Shown: one piece after another, positions 11,598 to 23,855 of the stretch | Layout: each line of letters begins with the position of its first letter | Numbering within the stretch: position 1 is the stretch's first letter | NCBI GenBank assembly: GCA_022836615.1 | Contig: MU405227.1 | Location: forward strand, 1-64,000 | Reading direction: 5' to 3' | DNA: 64,000 nucleotides | DNA from: Annulohypoxylon bovei var. microspora | Lineage: Eukaryota > Ascomycota > Sordariomycetes > Xylariales > Hypoxylaceae | Notes under the pieces: model-generated | Seen by the model: only the letters and a program-made list of their open reading frames with translations | What the model was told of the DNA's origin: nothing | Database searches by the model: none | Position numbers and translations under genes: made by a program

Positions 11598-12818
11598 CTA
11601 TTTAGGCGATCCAGCCGCCGCAAGTGTGTTTTCCTCCCATACCCCAGGCTCAAATCTGGCATCAGCCAGCTCATCCGATTCACCTTCCCTCTCCGCGCGC
11701 CGTTCCAGTTGCTTCTGCTCTCGTTGGGCTTCCTGCCTCGCCCGTCTGGCTTCGCGAAGCTGCTTTGGCGTTAGATGCGGTATCTGAGGATCGTAGTCTG
11801 CGACAGCGATCCATGTCTCTCCTTTAAATTCGTGGCCGTGAAGCTCGCTAACGAAGCGATTTAGTTCTTCTGCTGTTGGTAGACATACCCAGCCATAATT
11901 TCCGGTCGAGGTCATCCCTACTGCTGACGGTTGATAGCTGGGAAAAAGACTGCATAGTTGCGGGCAGTTTAGAACGAAGGATATCAAATCTTTGCCCTTA
12001 ATACGAATCCTGGCTGTATAGGGGTAAAGTTCCTTTGGGCGTGGGCGTGTCCTCTTCCAAAATTTTCGTAACGTGTTCGTATCTTTAAGCTGCTTGGTCT
12101 GAATTTGAATAGTGTTGCCCTTGTTTAGATGTAGAAGGTTGACGAGGATAGCCAACTCGCGAACCGCGTCATTTCCAGCATTATGGTCGCTCTTGCCGCG
12201 GATAGCCAAGTCATCTGAAAAGAAGCCGAAAGTAAGAAGCGTGGTTGTCATGCCGGGACTCCTTGTGTTAGAAATTTCTGTCACGATTTCTTGCAAGTCA
12301 ACCCAGTATGAGAAATATTGGGTGATCTGGGAGAGATGTGACGCGATCGTTATAAATTCGAAGGCGAGATCGAATCCAACCAGAACTAAGGGGCTCCTGG
12401 ACCGGCGCCAAATCGACTGTAGCAAGCTGACTAATGTATTCTCAGCTTGCTCTGCTTCAATTTCCTGGGCTTGACCAAAATGGTATCGGTCTCGGCACCT
12501 CTCACGCCGCTCCCTTCCCTTGATTTGGATCCAATAGCTTTCGATCGTGTTTTGTTCAAAGAAGATTTCGGGTGCTTGGCCTTGATATTTAAGAGCATCT
12601 GGACTTATGCTGCTGGTAGCGACAGGTGGGACAAGGACAGCAAGCCCGATCTCACTAATACCAATAGGCTCGTCCTTGGTGATGACCCCCTCAAAGTCTA
12701 TAGCCACGAACGTATACTGGGATCTTTCTTTCAATGCGTCGAGGTCTAGGATGTTATTTTGCCAGAGTTTCTCCCAATGCTTGGTCTTGAAGGGCCTGCA
12801 GCATTGATGATAGCGCAT
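11598..12818 (-). CDS. Gfd2/YDR514C-like DEDDh exonuclease domain protein
   Basis: A single open frame of 406 residues from the first in-frame ATG (12818). The open frame extends upstream to 12992 but without an ATG, and an upstream ATG at 13026 runs into a stop in another frame, so a longer N-terminus through an unseen exon is possible. The DEDDh nuclease fold shows as YTFVAIDFEGV (D41, E43), VLVGFDLAFEF (D150) and SDHNAGNDAVREL (H212, D217), which place the acidic residues and histidine as in RNase H-like 3'-5' exonucleases. This arrangement with the DFEG start is typical of the fungal Gfd2/YDR514C group. The C-terminal third (YPYTARIRIKGKDL to EFKGETWIAVADYDP) resembles an RNA-recognition fold, then a charged Arg/Glu helix. 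Substrate unknown; an RNA substrate is inferred. Confidence 0.75.
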   Translation of the reverse strand: MRYHQCCRPFKTKHWEKLWQNNILDLDALKERSQYTFVAIDFEGVITKDEPIGISEIGLAVLVPPVATSSISPDALKYQGQAPEIFFEQNTIESYWIQIKGRERRERCRDRYHFGQAQEIEAEQAENTLVSLLQSIWRRSRSPLVLVGFDLAFEFITIASHLSQITQYFSYWVDLQEIVTEISNTRSPGMTTTLLTFGFFSDDLAIRGKSDHNAGNDAVRELAILVNLLHLNKGNTIQIQTKQLKDTNTLRKFWKRTRPRPKELYPYTARIRIKGKDLISFVLNCPQLCSLFPSYQPSAVGMTSTGNYGWVCLPTAEELNRFVSELHGHEFKGETWIAVADYDPQIPHLTPKQLREARRARQEAQREQKQLERRAEREGESDELADARFEPGVWEENTLAAAGSPK

Positions 12819-13331
12819 TTTCGCTTTCGTTAACCTTTCCGCACTTACTAGCTGGAATAATCGGATCTCTAAGTGTCGAGGTGTATTGGTCGTTTCTGCT
12901 CGACTGATGCTGTAGCCCTGTGGTAGTGGACTACCCGTGCTGAAGAGCGATCCATGTTCCAGTTTCACGGTCAGTGAATAACTCGGCGGCAAGAGCTTTC
13001 TCAGAAGCCCTCAAAACGCGAAACATGTTGCGACAAGCTTTAAGGGGCTTTTTTTAAAGTTGACCCTTCCACCCATTAAATTTTAATTCCATGCACATGA
13101 GGGTCCCAGATTAGGGCGTCTTGCACCTTTCTAAGGACTACTGAACTAAACCTAATACCCACCTGAGCCGGGAATTTGGAAGAAGAAGGCAAGGTCCGAA
13201 CTTTCCTATATCAGTAGGGACCTATGTATGTAGTAAATCACAACACATCCTACTACCAAAATCATGACAGTGAAGATCCATGTCTTTCGTATTGTACACG
13301 TCTAAGTAGAGCCGGGATATATACATGCATT
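12819..13331. other. Intergenic: exonuclease leader and IleRS 3' end
   Basis: About 500 bp between two minus-strand genes. The part up to 13030 may hold leader or an unrecognised first exon of the exonuclease gene, since its frame stays open to 12992. A short upstream frame starts at ATG 13026 and ends within about 31 codons. Nothing else was recognised. Confidence 0.45.
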
Positions 13332-16300
13332 TCACGCAACCTCTTCTCCACTAGTATCTGATACTACATCCTCGCACCGTTGGCACAGCTTATCTTCCTC
13401 CGGCGCTACGCATCGCCAACAGCGGGGGCACTTGGGCTGCGTAGGGGGCAGCACCGTAGCACTCCCCTCTATACCACCGACTTCGAACGGCGAGAGGTAG
13501 CACCACCGCGGATTATCGGGAGGCCTAGAGTTGATCTGGACCGACGAGACGACGAACATAGCCTCTAACTCGTCTGTGTGTCTCTCCAGCACTTCCCGAG
13601 TCGCGGAATCTGCAATGCGGATAATGACTGAGCTCTGTATAGACGAGCCCACAACCTTGTCGCGTCGGGCAGTTTCAAGACCTAATTTGATGGCGGCGTT
13701 GACGGACATAAGAACTGGGATGTCTTTCCTCAGTGATGCTAGATCGCGCGTGAGTCGGCTAGGGTCGATGATGGGATCAGTGTAGAGCTGGTGAAATGGG
13801 TATGCGAAAGATCTGTACCTTTATTGTCAGTTGATGAAACTAAACGAAACTTCATAAACTTACGGGTCTTGTTTCAACCATTCGGGACGATGGTCCCATG
13901 CCTCCTCGACAAGCAACGGCGTCACCGGTGCCAGCATTCTTAGAAGGCCTATTAATATGGGTTCTATGACACCCCCTCCATCCCCACAGTAGAGCCGATC
14001 TTTCAAGCTTTCGAGATAGAACGCTGATAGGTCGAGTGTTATCCATCTATTTAGGGCAGTATATCCTTTATAAAATTCGTGGTTGTCGAATGCCTTGCCG
14101 ACTTCTTGCATCACATCTCGTAACTGTATGATAGCAATATGGTCCACTGCGGTTAGAGGTGCAGTTCGGGCGGATTCATGTAATGAACCGAGAAGCATCT
14201 TCACCATGACTCGATATTTGATCAACGCAGCATGAATGGAGCTGAGGACTGGAGCGCTGATAGCTACATCCCGGGTATAGTCACTGCTGGCTGCCCACAA
14301 CCTTAGAGCATCTGCACCCAAAGCGTCGTAGGTACGTTTTTCCTGGTTTGCTGCTTTATTTTTCCTCGGTTTCATCGGTGGTAGGATGGTACCATCCATA
14401 ACTTCCTGCGGTTCTATGACGTTCCCTAGTGATTTGGACATTTTCCTCCCGTCTTGATCAAGTGTAAACCCATGGGTAATTAGTTGTTTGAAAGGTGCGC
14501 CCTTCTCGAAGTTTGTGTCTACTTGAGCTCCTGCGGCAATTCGGGTGAGGAGACTCGACTGGAACCAGCCACGGTGTTGGTCAGTTCCTTCAAGGTAGAC
14601 ATCTGCGCGGCCTGGCATCATGGTCCAACTACTCCCGCTGTCGAACCATACATCCATAGTGTCTGCGCCTCGTCGGTATTCCCCTTGGCCTCTGAGCGAA
14701 GGTGGAATCCAGGCTGTGTCATCTGCAGCGTTTGACCACCAGGCTTGAGTTCCTCGCTCTTGGATAACGGAAAGAATGTGTTCGACCACTTCTTCATTTA
14801 CTACAGCTGCGCCTTTATCGTCGTATAAAGCAGGAATAGGAACGCCCCAAACACGCTGTCGCGAAATGCACCACTCGCTTCGACCTTTGATAAAAGTTTC
14901 AAGCCGCTTTCTACCGCCCTCTGGAATAAATCGAACGTCTTTTATAGATTCAAGGGCTTCTTGTTTAATGGAGTCAACATCAGCGAACCATTGCTCGGTA
15001 GCTCGGATAACAACAGGCTGTTTCGTTCGCCAGTCGTAGGGATACTTGTGCTCGTGCTTTTCCACCCACAGAACGTCGCAATGCACTTGGAGAAGACTAA
15101 GCACATTCTTACCACCACCTTCAATTACTGAAGGGGCCGATAGCAGTGCTTCAGGTAAGTCAGGGAAAGCATCCTCTGTGAATATCCCGTTATCATCAAT
15201 AGGGGCCACCACGGGAATATCAAGCGAGCGACAGACTTCGTAGTCGTCAAAGCCATGGCCAGGAGCGAGATGTACGAGTCCAGAACCCGAGTCCGCCGAC
15301 ACAAAATCTGCGTGTATAATAGGCTGCGGAGTACCTGTTTTACCCCGGAGTCGGTTGACGTACTTCAAGCCGGTTAGCTGTTTACCCTCCAGTGTGCCAA
15401 GAACCACGACATGATCTTTTGCTCCAATTTTAGAGAGAAAGGTGTCAAGACGACTCTTAGCGACAAGCAGGGCATTGACTCCAGACAGAACGACGCAGTA
15501 TTCCAAGTCGTCATGTATAGCGATAGCTCTGTTCGCGGGGAGCGTCCACGGGGTTGTAGTCCATATCACAGCGTACAATTGTCCTTCAACGTGGCTTTGA
15601 AAACTTTGAAACTGAGGGAGTGTCCTCCACTCATCCGAAATGGCGAATCTAACCCAGGCGGTATCTGAAACGTGGTCGTCTCGGTATTCTAGCTCGGCTT
15701 CAGCTAAGGCAGTCTTTGAAGAGGGTGACCAGTAGACGGGCTTGAATCTACGATAGATTAAGCCCTTTTTAAACATCTGTTGGAACAAACGAAGCTGACG
15801 AATCTGAAACGCCGCGTCCATCGTAGTCCATCTTCTGCCCCAGTCGCCCATGACCCCGAAAGATCGAAATGCCTTCATCTGCTTTGAGACAGTGTTGGAT
15901 GCTAGGTTGCGGGCGGAGTTTCGGATCTCAATAGGGGTAAGTTTACCCCCCTCGGAGTTCTCGAGAGCTTTGAGCTCGATTGGAAGTCCGTGACAGTCCC
16001 ATCCTGGAATGTAATCTACTCTTCGGCCTACAGATACCTAGTATAAGATTCACTTCATTTAAAAGCTTGATATAGTTTGCGCCTAACTAGATACTGACCT
16101 TGTTGTATTTTCGTTCTTAGGATCATATCCTTCAAGATCTTATTCAGCGCATGGCCGACATGAAGACCACCATTGGCGTAAGGGGGGCCATCATGAAGGA
16201 CGAAAGTGTTATCGGCAGGTCGATTTTGCCTCTGCCACTTATAGAGATCATCAGCGCATCGCTGGAGGTACTGCTCCCGGAATTTAGGGAGAGGTCTCGG

Positions 16301-16402
16301 GCTAATACAGTATGATCAGCTTGAGCGAAAGATGTAAGAGTAATTGACCTACGGGAAGGTAGATTTTGGTAATTTCAGCGTTGCCGACCATGATTTTGAC
16401 AT
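13332..16402 (-). CDS. ism1: Mitochondrial isoleucyl-tRNA synthetase
   Basis: Four exons: 16353-16402 (ATG 16402), 16099-16301, 13864-16027 and 13332-13812, giving about 965 residues. It charges tRNA-Ile with isoleucine for mitochondrial translation. Class I signatures are clear: PPYANGGLHVGHALNK (HIGH box, about residue 60), VDYIPGWDCHGLPIELKALE, a CP1 editing domain with TTTPWTLPANRAI, SEWCISRQRVWGVP, and KMSKSLGN at about 610. The anticodon-binding region and a C-terminal zinc knuckle (CPRCWRC...CQRC) finish it, as in bacterial-type IleRS. The N-terminus is short and basic (MSKSWSATLKLPKSTF), compatible with mitochondrial import but not proof of it. The last intron has two possible acceptors six bases apart (AAAG|GTACAG|ATC), both in frame, so exon 4 could start at 13818. 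Confidence 0.93.
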
Positions 16403-16754
16403 GGTATCTTCCAGACCATTTTCGTGGCGGTAGTTCTAGGGGTATATGAAAACTTAGCCAAATCGCATCATGAGATTCAATTATTTTTATTCTTTACTAC
16501 GAGGCGCCGGTTAGCTCAGAGTTATCGTTATCGATAGGTAGGTGGTTAAGCTTAAGCCACAAGAATGAGGCTAAAAGTTACAGCCTCTAGCCACAGTTAC
16601 CAGGCTCTTAGGCAGCTGCGGAGCTGTAAATATGTTATCGATAAAGAATGATAGTGACCTCATAACCACCTAGGTATGCATCTATTGTCTTTACAATGTA
16701 ATCCTTCGAACCACAAACTCACATATCGTGAAATGCGTCGCGCATAATCTTGTC
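16403..16754. promoter_or_regulatory. Divergent promoter, IleRS and acidic protein gene
   Basis: A 352-bp gap between divergent starts. It contains two TTATCGATA boxes (near 16528 and 16635) flanking a hairpin-prone stretch with GGTTAAGCTTAAGCC and repeated GCCTCTAGCC/GCTCTTAGGCAGC. The TATCGATA pair may be a shared control element; the same core occurs in the divergent region near 36620. This is inference only. Confidence 0.4.
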
Positions 16755-17929
16755 ATGGCGCCAATCCGCCGATACCTCCGCATAACCAAATATTCAGTCA
16801 TTGAATGCCGCATCTACCTTGATAATCCCGCACTTGCCCACACTTGGCTCTTGAACCCAAGGAATCCGGTGCTGCCAAGAGTCATCGAGAGCGTGCGCCC
16901 GCTCGTATTACCTAAACTACGTGAGGAACGCGAGAGAAGTAGAAAGCGAAGTACCAAGAAGAAAGGCATCAAGGATGTCGTAGTCGAAGGTAGGCCGCAT
17001 ACCTAGCCTACATAGAATATCCCCTCTGTCCCTCTGTCCATCTGCATCATGACAAATAGACCCGCAACGAAGCAGTGTACTATACATTATCTATCACGGG
17101 ACTATGTGTAATGCTTCAGAAGATCTACCAGAATGATGCAGCGATGTAACACATTACAGATGATTTTGAGGTATCCATATTCCTGACCGAGACAAGCACC
17201 CGCCATGCGCTCCTCACGAAACACAAGCACTTCCACGACACCACCCAGACTAAGCTAACCTCTAACTCCGGACGCCTGATTGGTGAGACCAACGAGGCAC
17301 CCATCGACGTCGATGCTACAACAGAACTGGGTCCAGTACTCAGACGCGAGGAGAGCGACGACAACGATGCTGCGGTGACCTTGGCAGCGATCCCAGCGGC
17401 AGATGAGACCGCAGCGGGTAACAACAGTAGTAGCGGCAGGCGACCCAAGCGCGCACGCAAGAATACAGAAACAGAAACAGCCGCAGATCCCGAGGCGGAC
17501 GATCGGCAAGGCAATGAAGATGTGGAGATCGTCTCGGATAGCCAGGACGACGACGACGACGACGACGACCTGTTCGTGCAGGACGACGTTAGCACGAGGC
17601 CACCACCGTCCAAACGTCGCAGGGGATCAGCAAAAGAAGTGGGCGATAATGCCGCGGCCGCGGAAAAAGACGACGACGACAAGAAGAAACTGGCCATGGA
17701 CATCTCGTACGAGGGATTTTCTATTTACGGACGCGTGCTGTGCCTCGTCGTCAAGCGCCGTGACGGTAACATCGGCTCCGGCCCCCAACAACAACAAGCG
17801 GGCCGCGGCAGCAAGGCCGCGACCGCTGCGGGCGGCAGCCATGCGACGAAACCTGGGGGCGGAGGCCAGGTTATGATGGAGAACTTCATCATCTCCACGC
17901 AAGTACCGGCGGGCGCAGAGCCGTCGTGA
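16755..17929 (+). CDS. Conserved ascomycete hypothetical protein with acidic SIM-like segment
   Basis: Two exons (16755-16989, 17160-17929) join G|AT to read VVVEDDFEVSIFLTETSTRH; total 334 residues. I do not recognise a named family. The N-terminal 75 residues (MAPIRRYLRITKYSVIECR onward) look folded and conserved and end in a Lys/Arg-rich stretch. The middle is disordered and acidic, with possible nuclear localisation signals (GRRPKRARK, PPSKRRRG). EDVEIVSDSQ followed by a run of eight Asp (about residues 198-215) has the form of a SUMO-interacting motif: a hydrophobic core followed by serine and acid. A second conserved patch (MDISYEGFSIYGRVLCLVVKRRD) lies near the C-terminus. A nuclear, SUMO-linked role is inference. 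The upstream GTG-starting extension was rejected in favour of the ATG at 16755. Confidence 0.75.
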
Positions 17930-20900
17930 ACCATTGCAATGTATTACTAACCAACACTACACTACATCTCCTACCCGCGATGGATTCGCGCGCGGTAGCA
18001 TTCATGCACGTCACCCAATCTTCGACCACGTGGGCTAAAGGATTCGGCCGACCGCTTGACTCTAACAAGGGGTTGCCCAGCACATTTCATATATCCATGC
18101 GCGCCGGCTTACTAGTCGCATATTGGCGCACGTCCGTTCCAGAGCGATCTATTCGGCATGAGATGCCATCTTTCTCGAGATGGCAGATCGTTGATCGGTT
18201 CATTGCGGTGTGTATGCGGGTGTGGCTCAGAGCAGGAGTAAAGGCTACGGGTGCGTCGTCCACACGTTGTTGTTGCCGTCGCAGCAAACTCAGATCCTTC
18301 TGCAGTGGAACGGTCGCAATATACCTATCCCATCCGCGCCACCAGATGTTCTGAGACCTTCGCGGTCATGGATTCCATACATTACCCAATACGCCTCTCC
18401 AGGCCACGTTGTATATGCAAGACCAATGCAGCCTCCTTCGCGAGATAGGCCACCTAGACAATCAACATGCAGGCTATTATCTAATTCATCTAAATGATCC
18501 AAGCACCGGCTTTGCTCGACATGTCGTGACGTACGATTAGGTACTATGCAGAATGATTTGAAATCGATAATTTCCTTCCTCGACCACTCACCGCCTGTCT
18601 AGCCCCCAACCCGTAGTTGTGCCGATTCGAGGGTTTTCCCTGCTTGCGAATGCCAATTCTTATTTTTTTTTTCTTCTCGCCGACGAGTTTTCTTTCGTGC
18701 GTCCTAATTGACCGGTCTTACGCTAGACAGACTCCGTGGAGATTCTTGCGCGTGGCGATAGGATGAGGTGTATGTACTTGCTCGACTGCATGTTTTAGTG
18801 TGTAGGCACTAAGACGTGGTGAGATAAGAGATGAGAATAGAATAGGGGAGGCGGTCTGGGTATGGTTACCTACCCCTTAGAGTTAGATGCCTGGACTAGA
18901 AATGAGAAGGCATTTCAGACTACTACCTCTAGATTACGCGCGAGGAATAATTGTTGTCAAACATCGAGATCCGCATAACAAACTCGCAAGAACCGTGGGG
19001 CAGGTAACTACCGAGCCGTGCCGCCGGATCCGGGCCGTAGATTGGGTACGTTGTGTCGGAGCCAAGGCTCACGTAAGGGGGTTCCTGCTTCCCGTGCCGC
19101 GCCGAGATTTCTCGGCTCGTAGCTCGGGGTAGCGGAGGGAAGGTACGATGAAGTGATTTCTTGGTAATTGTTTGGTCTGTGAGTTTCGGTTTGATTTACT
19201 ATAATTAGGTGGTATAGATGGTTTTGGGAGACCAAATCCCTAGCTTCATTCTACCTAGTGAGGGTTATGCTACGTATGGGAATAGGGGCTTGTAATCCCC
19301 AATACAATATTTATAGTGAGGGTAGACATTGTTAATATCACTATAGACATTTTTGTGCTTGTTAATACGAGTCTAATTAATTTAAGGAACCTTGGTTACA
19401 ATGAATAAGGTCCTCTCTGTCAAGAATGAATATCTATCCAGCACTTGGCTTGTATAGCCGTAGAGTTCTTAGATACATTGCCTCGATATCCGGAGAACAT
19501 CTTTAATATACTAGGTACCTACTTAGGTAGGTAGGTATTCATCAAAACGGCGCCTTAGCTCATACGCTAGCTCTAGACTGTAGTGTCTTATATCATAGTA
19601 TTACACACTCTTAGAACAAGGCATCATTCCACACAATGAAAAGAACGATTACCTCGGCCGCGATTGACGTATCTGTACTCGTTCATAGGACTACCTGCCC
19701 ATCCATGCATGGTCCTCGTTGATACATCAAAAGCGTGGCCTGGTATCACAATGCAGGTGGAATGGTGTACACTGTCACCAACGTACAACTCGAAGCAATA
19801 CGACACATCATACTCGGCTCTAGAAGGTTCACACCGAGAATATCATATGGGATAGACCTTGTTGGATGATAGTTCCACTTTAGCGGCAATGACAGGCTTG
19901 TGTGGCTTCAAGCCTTCACCTTGGGTGAAGGACGATAATGCGCGCATGAAACCTCGAGTTCCAACACGCAGGTATTCGGCGTCCTAACGTGGAAACTCTC
20001 ACATGACATTATGATGTGTCAATGTGATCATTGCATAGGTAGGCAGGTAGTATGTATAAAATTCTAAATTTGTCTTGCCTATCTGTGCTGTTTAAGGGTG
20101 TGCGGGCGCCTAAATTGTGATGTGCTCGGGGAGCCGTAAATAGATCGAGCAAACAAGTTTATCGCCGACCTGGTCCTAATGCAGCTCCGGCCGGTTTTCA
20201 TGATATCCCCGCAGGCCGGCCGCTGGTCGGTGGCCGTTGTTTGTCTCGTATGTTTTCACATTGCGGTGTCTATCGACAAGCCGCAGGCTGGCGGCTTGTT
20301 CGCCAAGGGTTGTTGGAATTGGGGTTTGAGGTTTGGAGTCAAAATTGGAGTAGTCGCTCACATCTTCTCAGGTGGTACATAATTAGCAGGAACGGTCATT
20401 TACCGCAGTCCCGGGCCTGGATACTAGCCCCCCGTGCATCGGGGACTGGTACCCCGGTTGCGGCGGAGTGCATACGGAACTAGAGCGGCTAGATCAGGTA
20501 TTTCGAGTGACCTCTCGTAAGCGCCCTTCCAGGTTAGTCAATAGGTCAGCAAACAGCGCGCTGTTATTATAGTTATGACCACCATGATTCTTTGGGTTTC
20601 CTAGTCAGGAGGTCAGACCTCATCCAACCGCGACCACAGCACTAATGCGCGGTAAGCATATTGTCTATGCGAACTGCATTTCTGATATTGTAAGCAGTCC
20701 ATCGGGATATGGCGTTTAGATGCTGACAGATTGGGCTGGCTGGGCTGGTAGAGCTGGGCATGCAACTTATCAAACAAGTCGAAACGATTCGCTAGCCTCT
20801 TCTCGTTTGCGTGCGGCGACCACCCCTGGGCTCTACTCAGCCTGCCTGCGCTACGACATAAGATGTACAGTACATACATGTTTCTATACCCCAGTCGTCA

Positions 20901-23819
20901 TCGTTGGGAGAACAGGTTCGCCGAGTTGGGGATGGCTCGGGATCCACGGAGATTTTTTTCTTTTCTGATTATTGTCACTCGTCGATCGGATGATGAAGGT
21001 AAGATCTACTCTCAGCAAGCCTAGCGCGGTCTATAATACTTATAATATGGTCGATAATTCATACTACATATAAGGGTGTATCGTCAGCTGACGATAGGGA
21101 ATATTACCTAGTTGAAGTGTCGGACCCGTCGGTCATTTATTAGCTGGGTTGCGCAATCCCGGTAGGTACTATTAGGGATTACTGGTGTTCGTATGTATTG
21201 GCAAATAGGTAAGTAGGAGGGTATACTCCGTACGTCCGTTTAGTGTATGCCACTTGTATGTCACTGTATGAGTAGGGGAAAAGGGGAAAAAATGTACCAC
21301 CACATCACAGAATAACGGCGCCGCGCCGTACCGTGTTACTCTCACTCACCCCTCCATCTTCTGAATCCTCCAATTATCATGATCTTTCCCCTCTGCCCTG
21401 ACTGGTGTGACACACACCAGCGTGGGTAGTGCGGGAGAGAAGTTCCTTGGAAGAGCTTACTATTGGTCGATCGGGAGATAGATCGAGACACGAGATTGGC
21501 CGAGAGAGGAACAAGAGGGTGTGAGGTCGGACCCCTCCCTTCGTCCCCCTTCGTCATTACGACTGATATCTCCTCATCAAGCTTATCGGGCTGCATCTGT
21601 GGTCTAGGTCCCAATCCTATTCTACGCGTACCATTGGGACTGTGTTTCCAGGGACACGTGTGTCGCGAGATTGCAGATCAAGACGCTTGGCGAACCCAGA
21701 GCTTCGGATTCCCTCGGCAGAGTGGCGGGGGTTTTCATTCCTCGCCCTTCGGGTTCGTTCATTCACTCGTCTTTCACGGCCATGATGCTTTACGATGCTA
21801 CTGCTACTGTACATACATCGACCTTGCCTTCTGCCTCGTATGATGAAAGAGATTGGGGTCCGCGCCGATCAGTAACCCCCCCAGGCCGCGTTGTTATTAA
21901 TCGTCGAATACGACGGTGGCTTGTTCAGCCACTCGCCGTGTCGCAATCCGATAACTATTACATACTCCGTAACATGTGTATGACTGCGTACGTATTGAAT
22001 TCTTCTTGTTGGGCTAACCCCCACTGCTACTACATGTATCATGGCACTTATTTGATGCGCCATTAGAGTGCTGCCCACCCTCTCTCGCGACGATGTACAC
22101 TTCGTGGTGGAGGGTTGAGGTTAGCGAGGGGTCGATGATCTTCGACGATTAGTTCGTGCCTGTCAGACCGACTCTTGTTGTTGATGGGCGAAAGCTCCCG
22201 CTTATCCGTCGTTCGGCACCCTTGGCCTGTTTTAGTGGCCGCGTGACCAGCTTGAATGCGGTTGGCGCATAACCAGGATGGGGAATGGGAAATTTGCGCA
22301 AAAAAAACAAAAGGACGATGTGGTGGGCTTGGTAATATCAATATCGATGTCATTAGAGATCTTGCAAGGTATGCCTCATGCTAGTAACGGCTAACGATCA
22401 TGGTCGATTATGGTGCGAGTACTGGTACCTACCTGTCAGGATGGTATTTTGGTATATTCCTCATGACGAGGGCGCCACACCTAGACGATCGATAGAGCAG
22501 GCTCGCATATTCCCCCACATTCCCGGCCTCATAAAGTAGTATTCTCGGGCGATCGAGTCTTGGGCGATACACCCACTCCGAGACAATGGAAAAAGAGGAT
22601 GCGCCCGGGTTTCCTAATCTTTCACCCTTGGTCCGAATAATAAACAACCATGAGGCTTGAGCGATGATGTGATATCGAAGGACGCCTCAGCCTTCTCTAT
22701 CTGTTACGCGGCGGCGTGCCTAGAAGGAGACTAGCATCTGGGCAGCTTCATGGATAAATTCAATAATTTAAGCCCGTTGATGGAATAGGTAATACATTAT
22801 TATAACCGACAGACGATTGCCGGATTTCACTAGTGTCGCGCACAAACGAGTATGAGCCTCCTTGCGACAATTGAAGTGTGGGAGGCCGTCATGTGCAGAA
22901 CCATTTCGTATTGCGATAATATGAACAAGCTTCGTATGAGAGGCACATACACGGCAATGCGCTGTTACATGGACTTCCCGCGCAGCCCGCATCGAAGGAA
23001 GATGCTCTTTTCCGCAGGTATGTATGTACTTGTATGATTCCCATCGTAACCGACGATCAGACCACCTCGTTCGTCTCGGCTTTGCGCATCTTCCTCGACT
23101 GCTCGGACCACCAATTATATGGCCAATGGCCGATGTTCAGGGGTTCTATCTTACCGCCCCCCTGTCTTCCACGTGGAAAATAAGTGATATCGCGGGGGAA
23201 GACGTCTGCATGGTGGTCTGTTCTCGGGCCTAGGTAAATCAATTCTCTGATGAGTTGAAGTCGATGTTTCAAAGTCGAGTCATCAACACCCCTCCATTGG
23301 TCAATCGACAAGGTAGGCTCTGGCTGGTTCAGCTCGAGTTGCGCAAGTACATTCTAGAGGATCCGCGGCATCCGTGATCGTAAGTCTATCTCTAGAAATA
23401 CAACATACGCACATATGGAAAGATGGAACTACTTCCCGACGTCTGGTGACCATTTTGCCGTTTGGAAGTGTAGCGGTGAGAACGAGCTGAACCCCTAGAG
23501 TATCTGGGCAATGAAACGGTGAGCAATTGATTCTCTACATACCTCCTACATACCTACATTAGACCTACCTACATAGCACTAGAGCGATGTTGCAACTTGT
23601 GTGTTACCAACTGAAAGGTAACGACGCTAGGGAATTCGCGAATGGGAGATATGACAGATAGAATAGTTACCTAGTAGTAAGAGGTCGTGCTCCGAGCCCA
23701 GAAGGACGGCATCTGCAGCTAGAACCGGCTTGCATACATATCTGTAACACACCTACATCTATGATGCATATAAGCTAACTCTCTTTATCAGTGCATTATC
23801 TCAGCCTTGCTGACACCTA

Positions 23820-23855
23820 CTAGGTAGGTAGGTAGGCAGGCAGGTAGGCATGTAT
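23820..23855. repeat. (TAGG) simple repeat
   Basis: A run of TAGG/CAGG tetranucleotide units in the gene desert, related to the CCTAGGTA motifs scattered through intergenic DNA. Confidence 0.75.

Noticed and set aside
16503..16575. GGTTAGCTCAG at 16508 resembles the 5' part and A box of a tRNA.
   Set aside because: No B box (GGTTCRANTC) follows at the proper distance and no acceptor stem can be closed.
17255..17934. Several frames on both strands over the Asp/Lys-rich exon (for example 17125-17703 minus).
   Set aside because: Shadows of repeated GAC/GAG codons in the plus-strand gene; composed of Ser/Val/Cys runs only.
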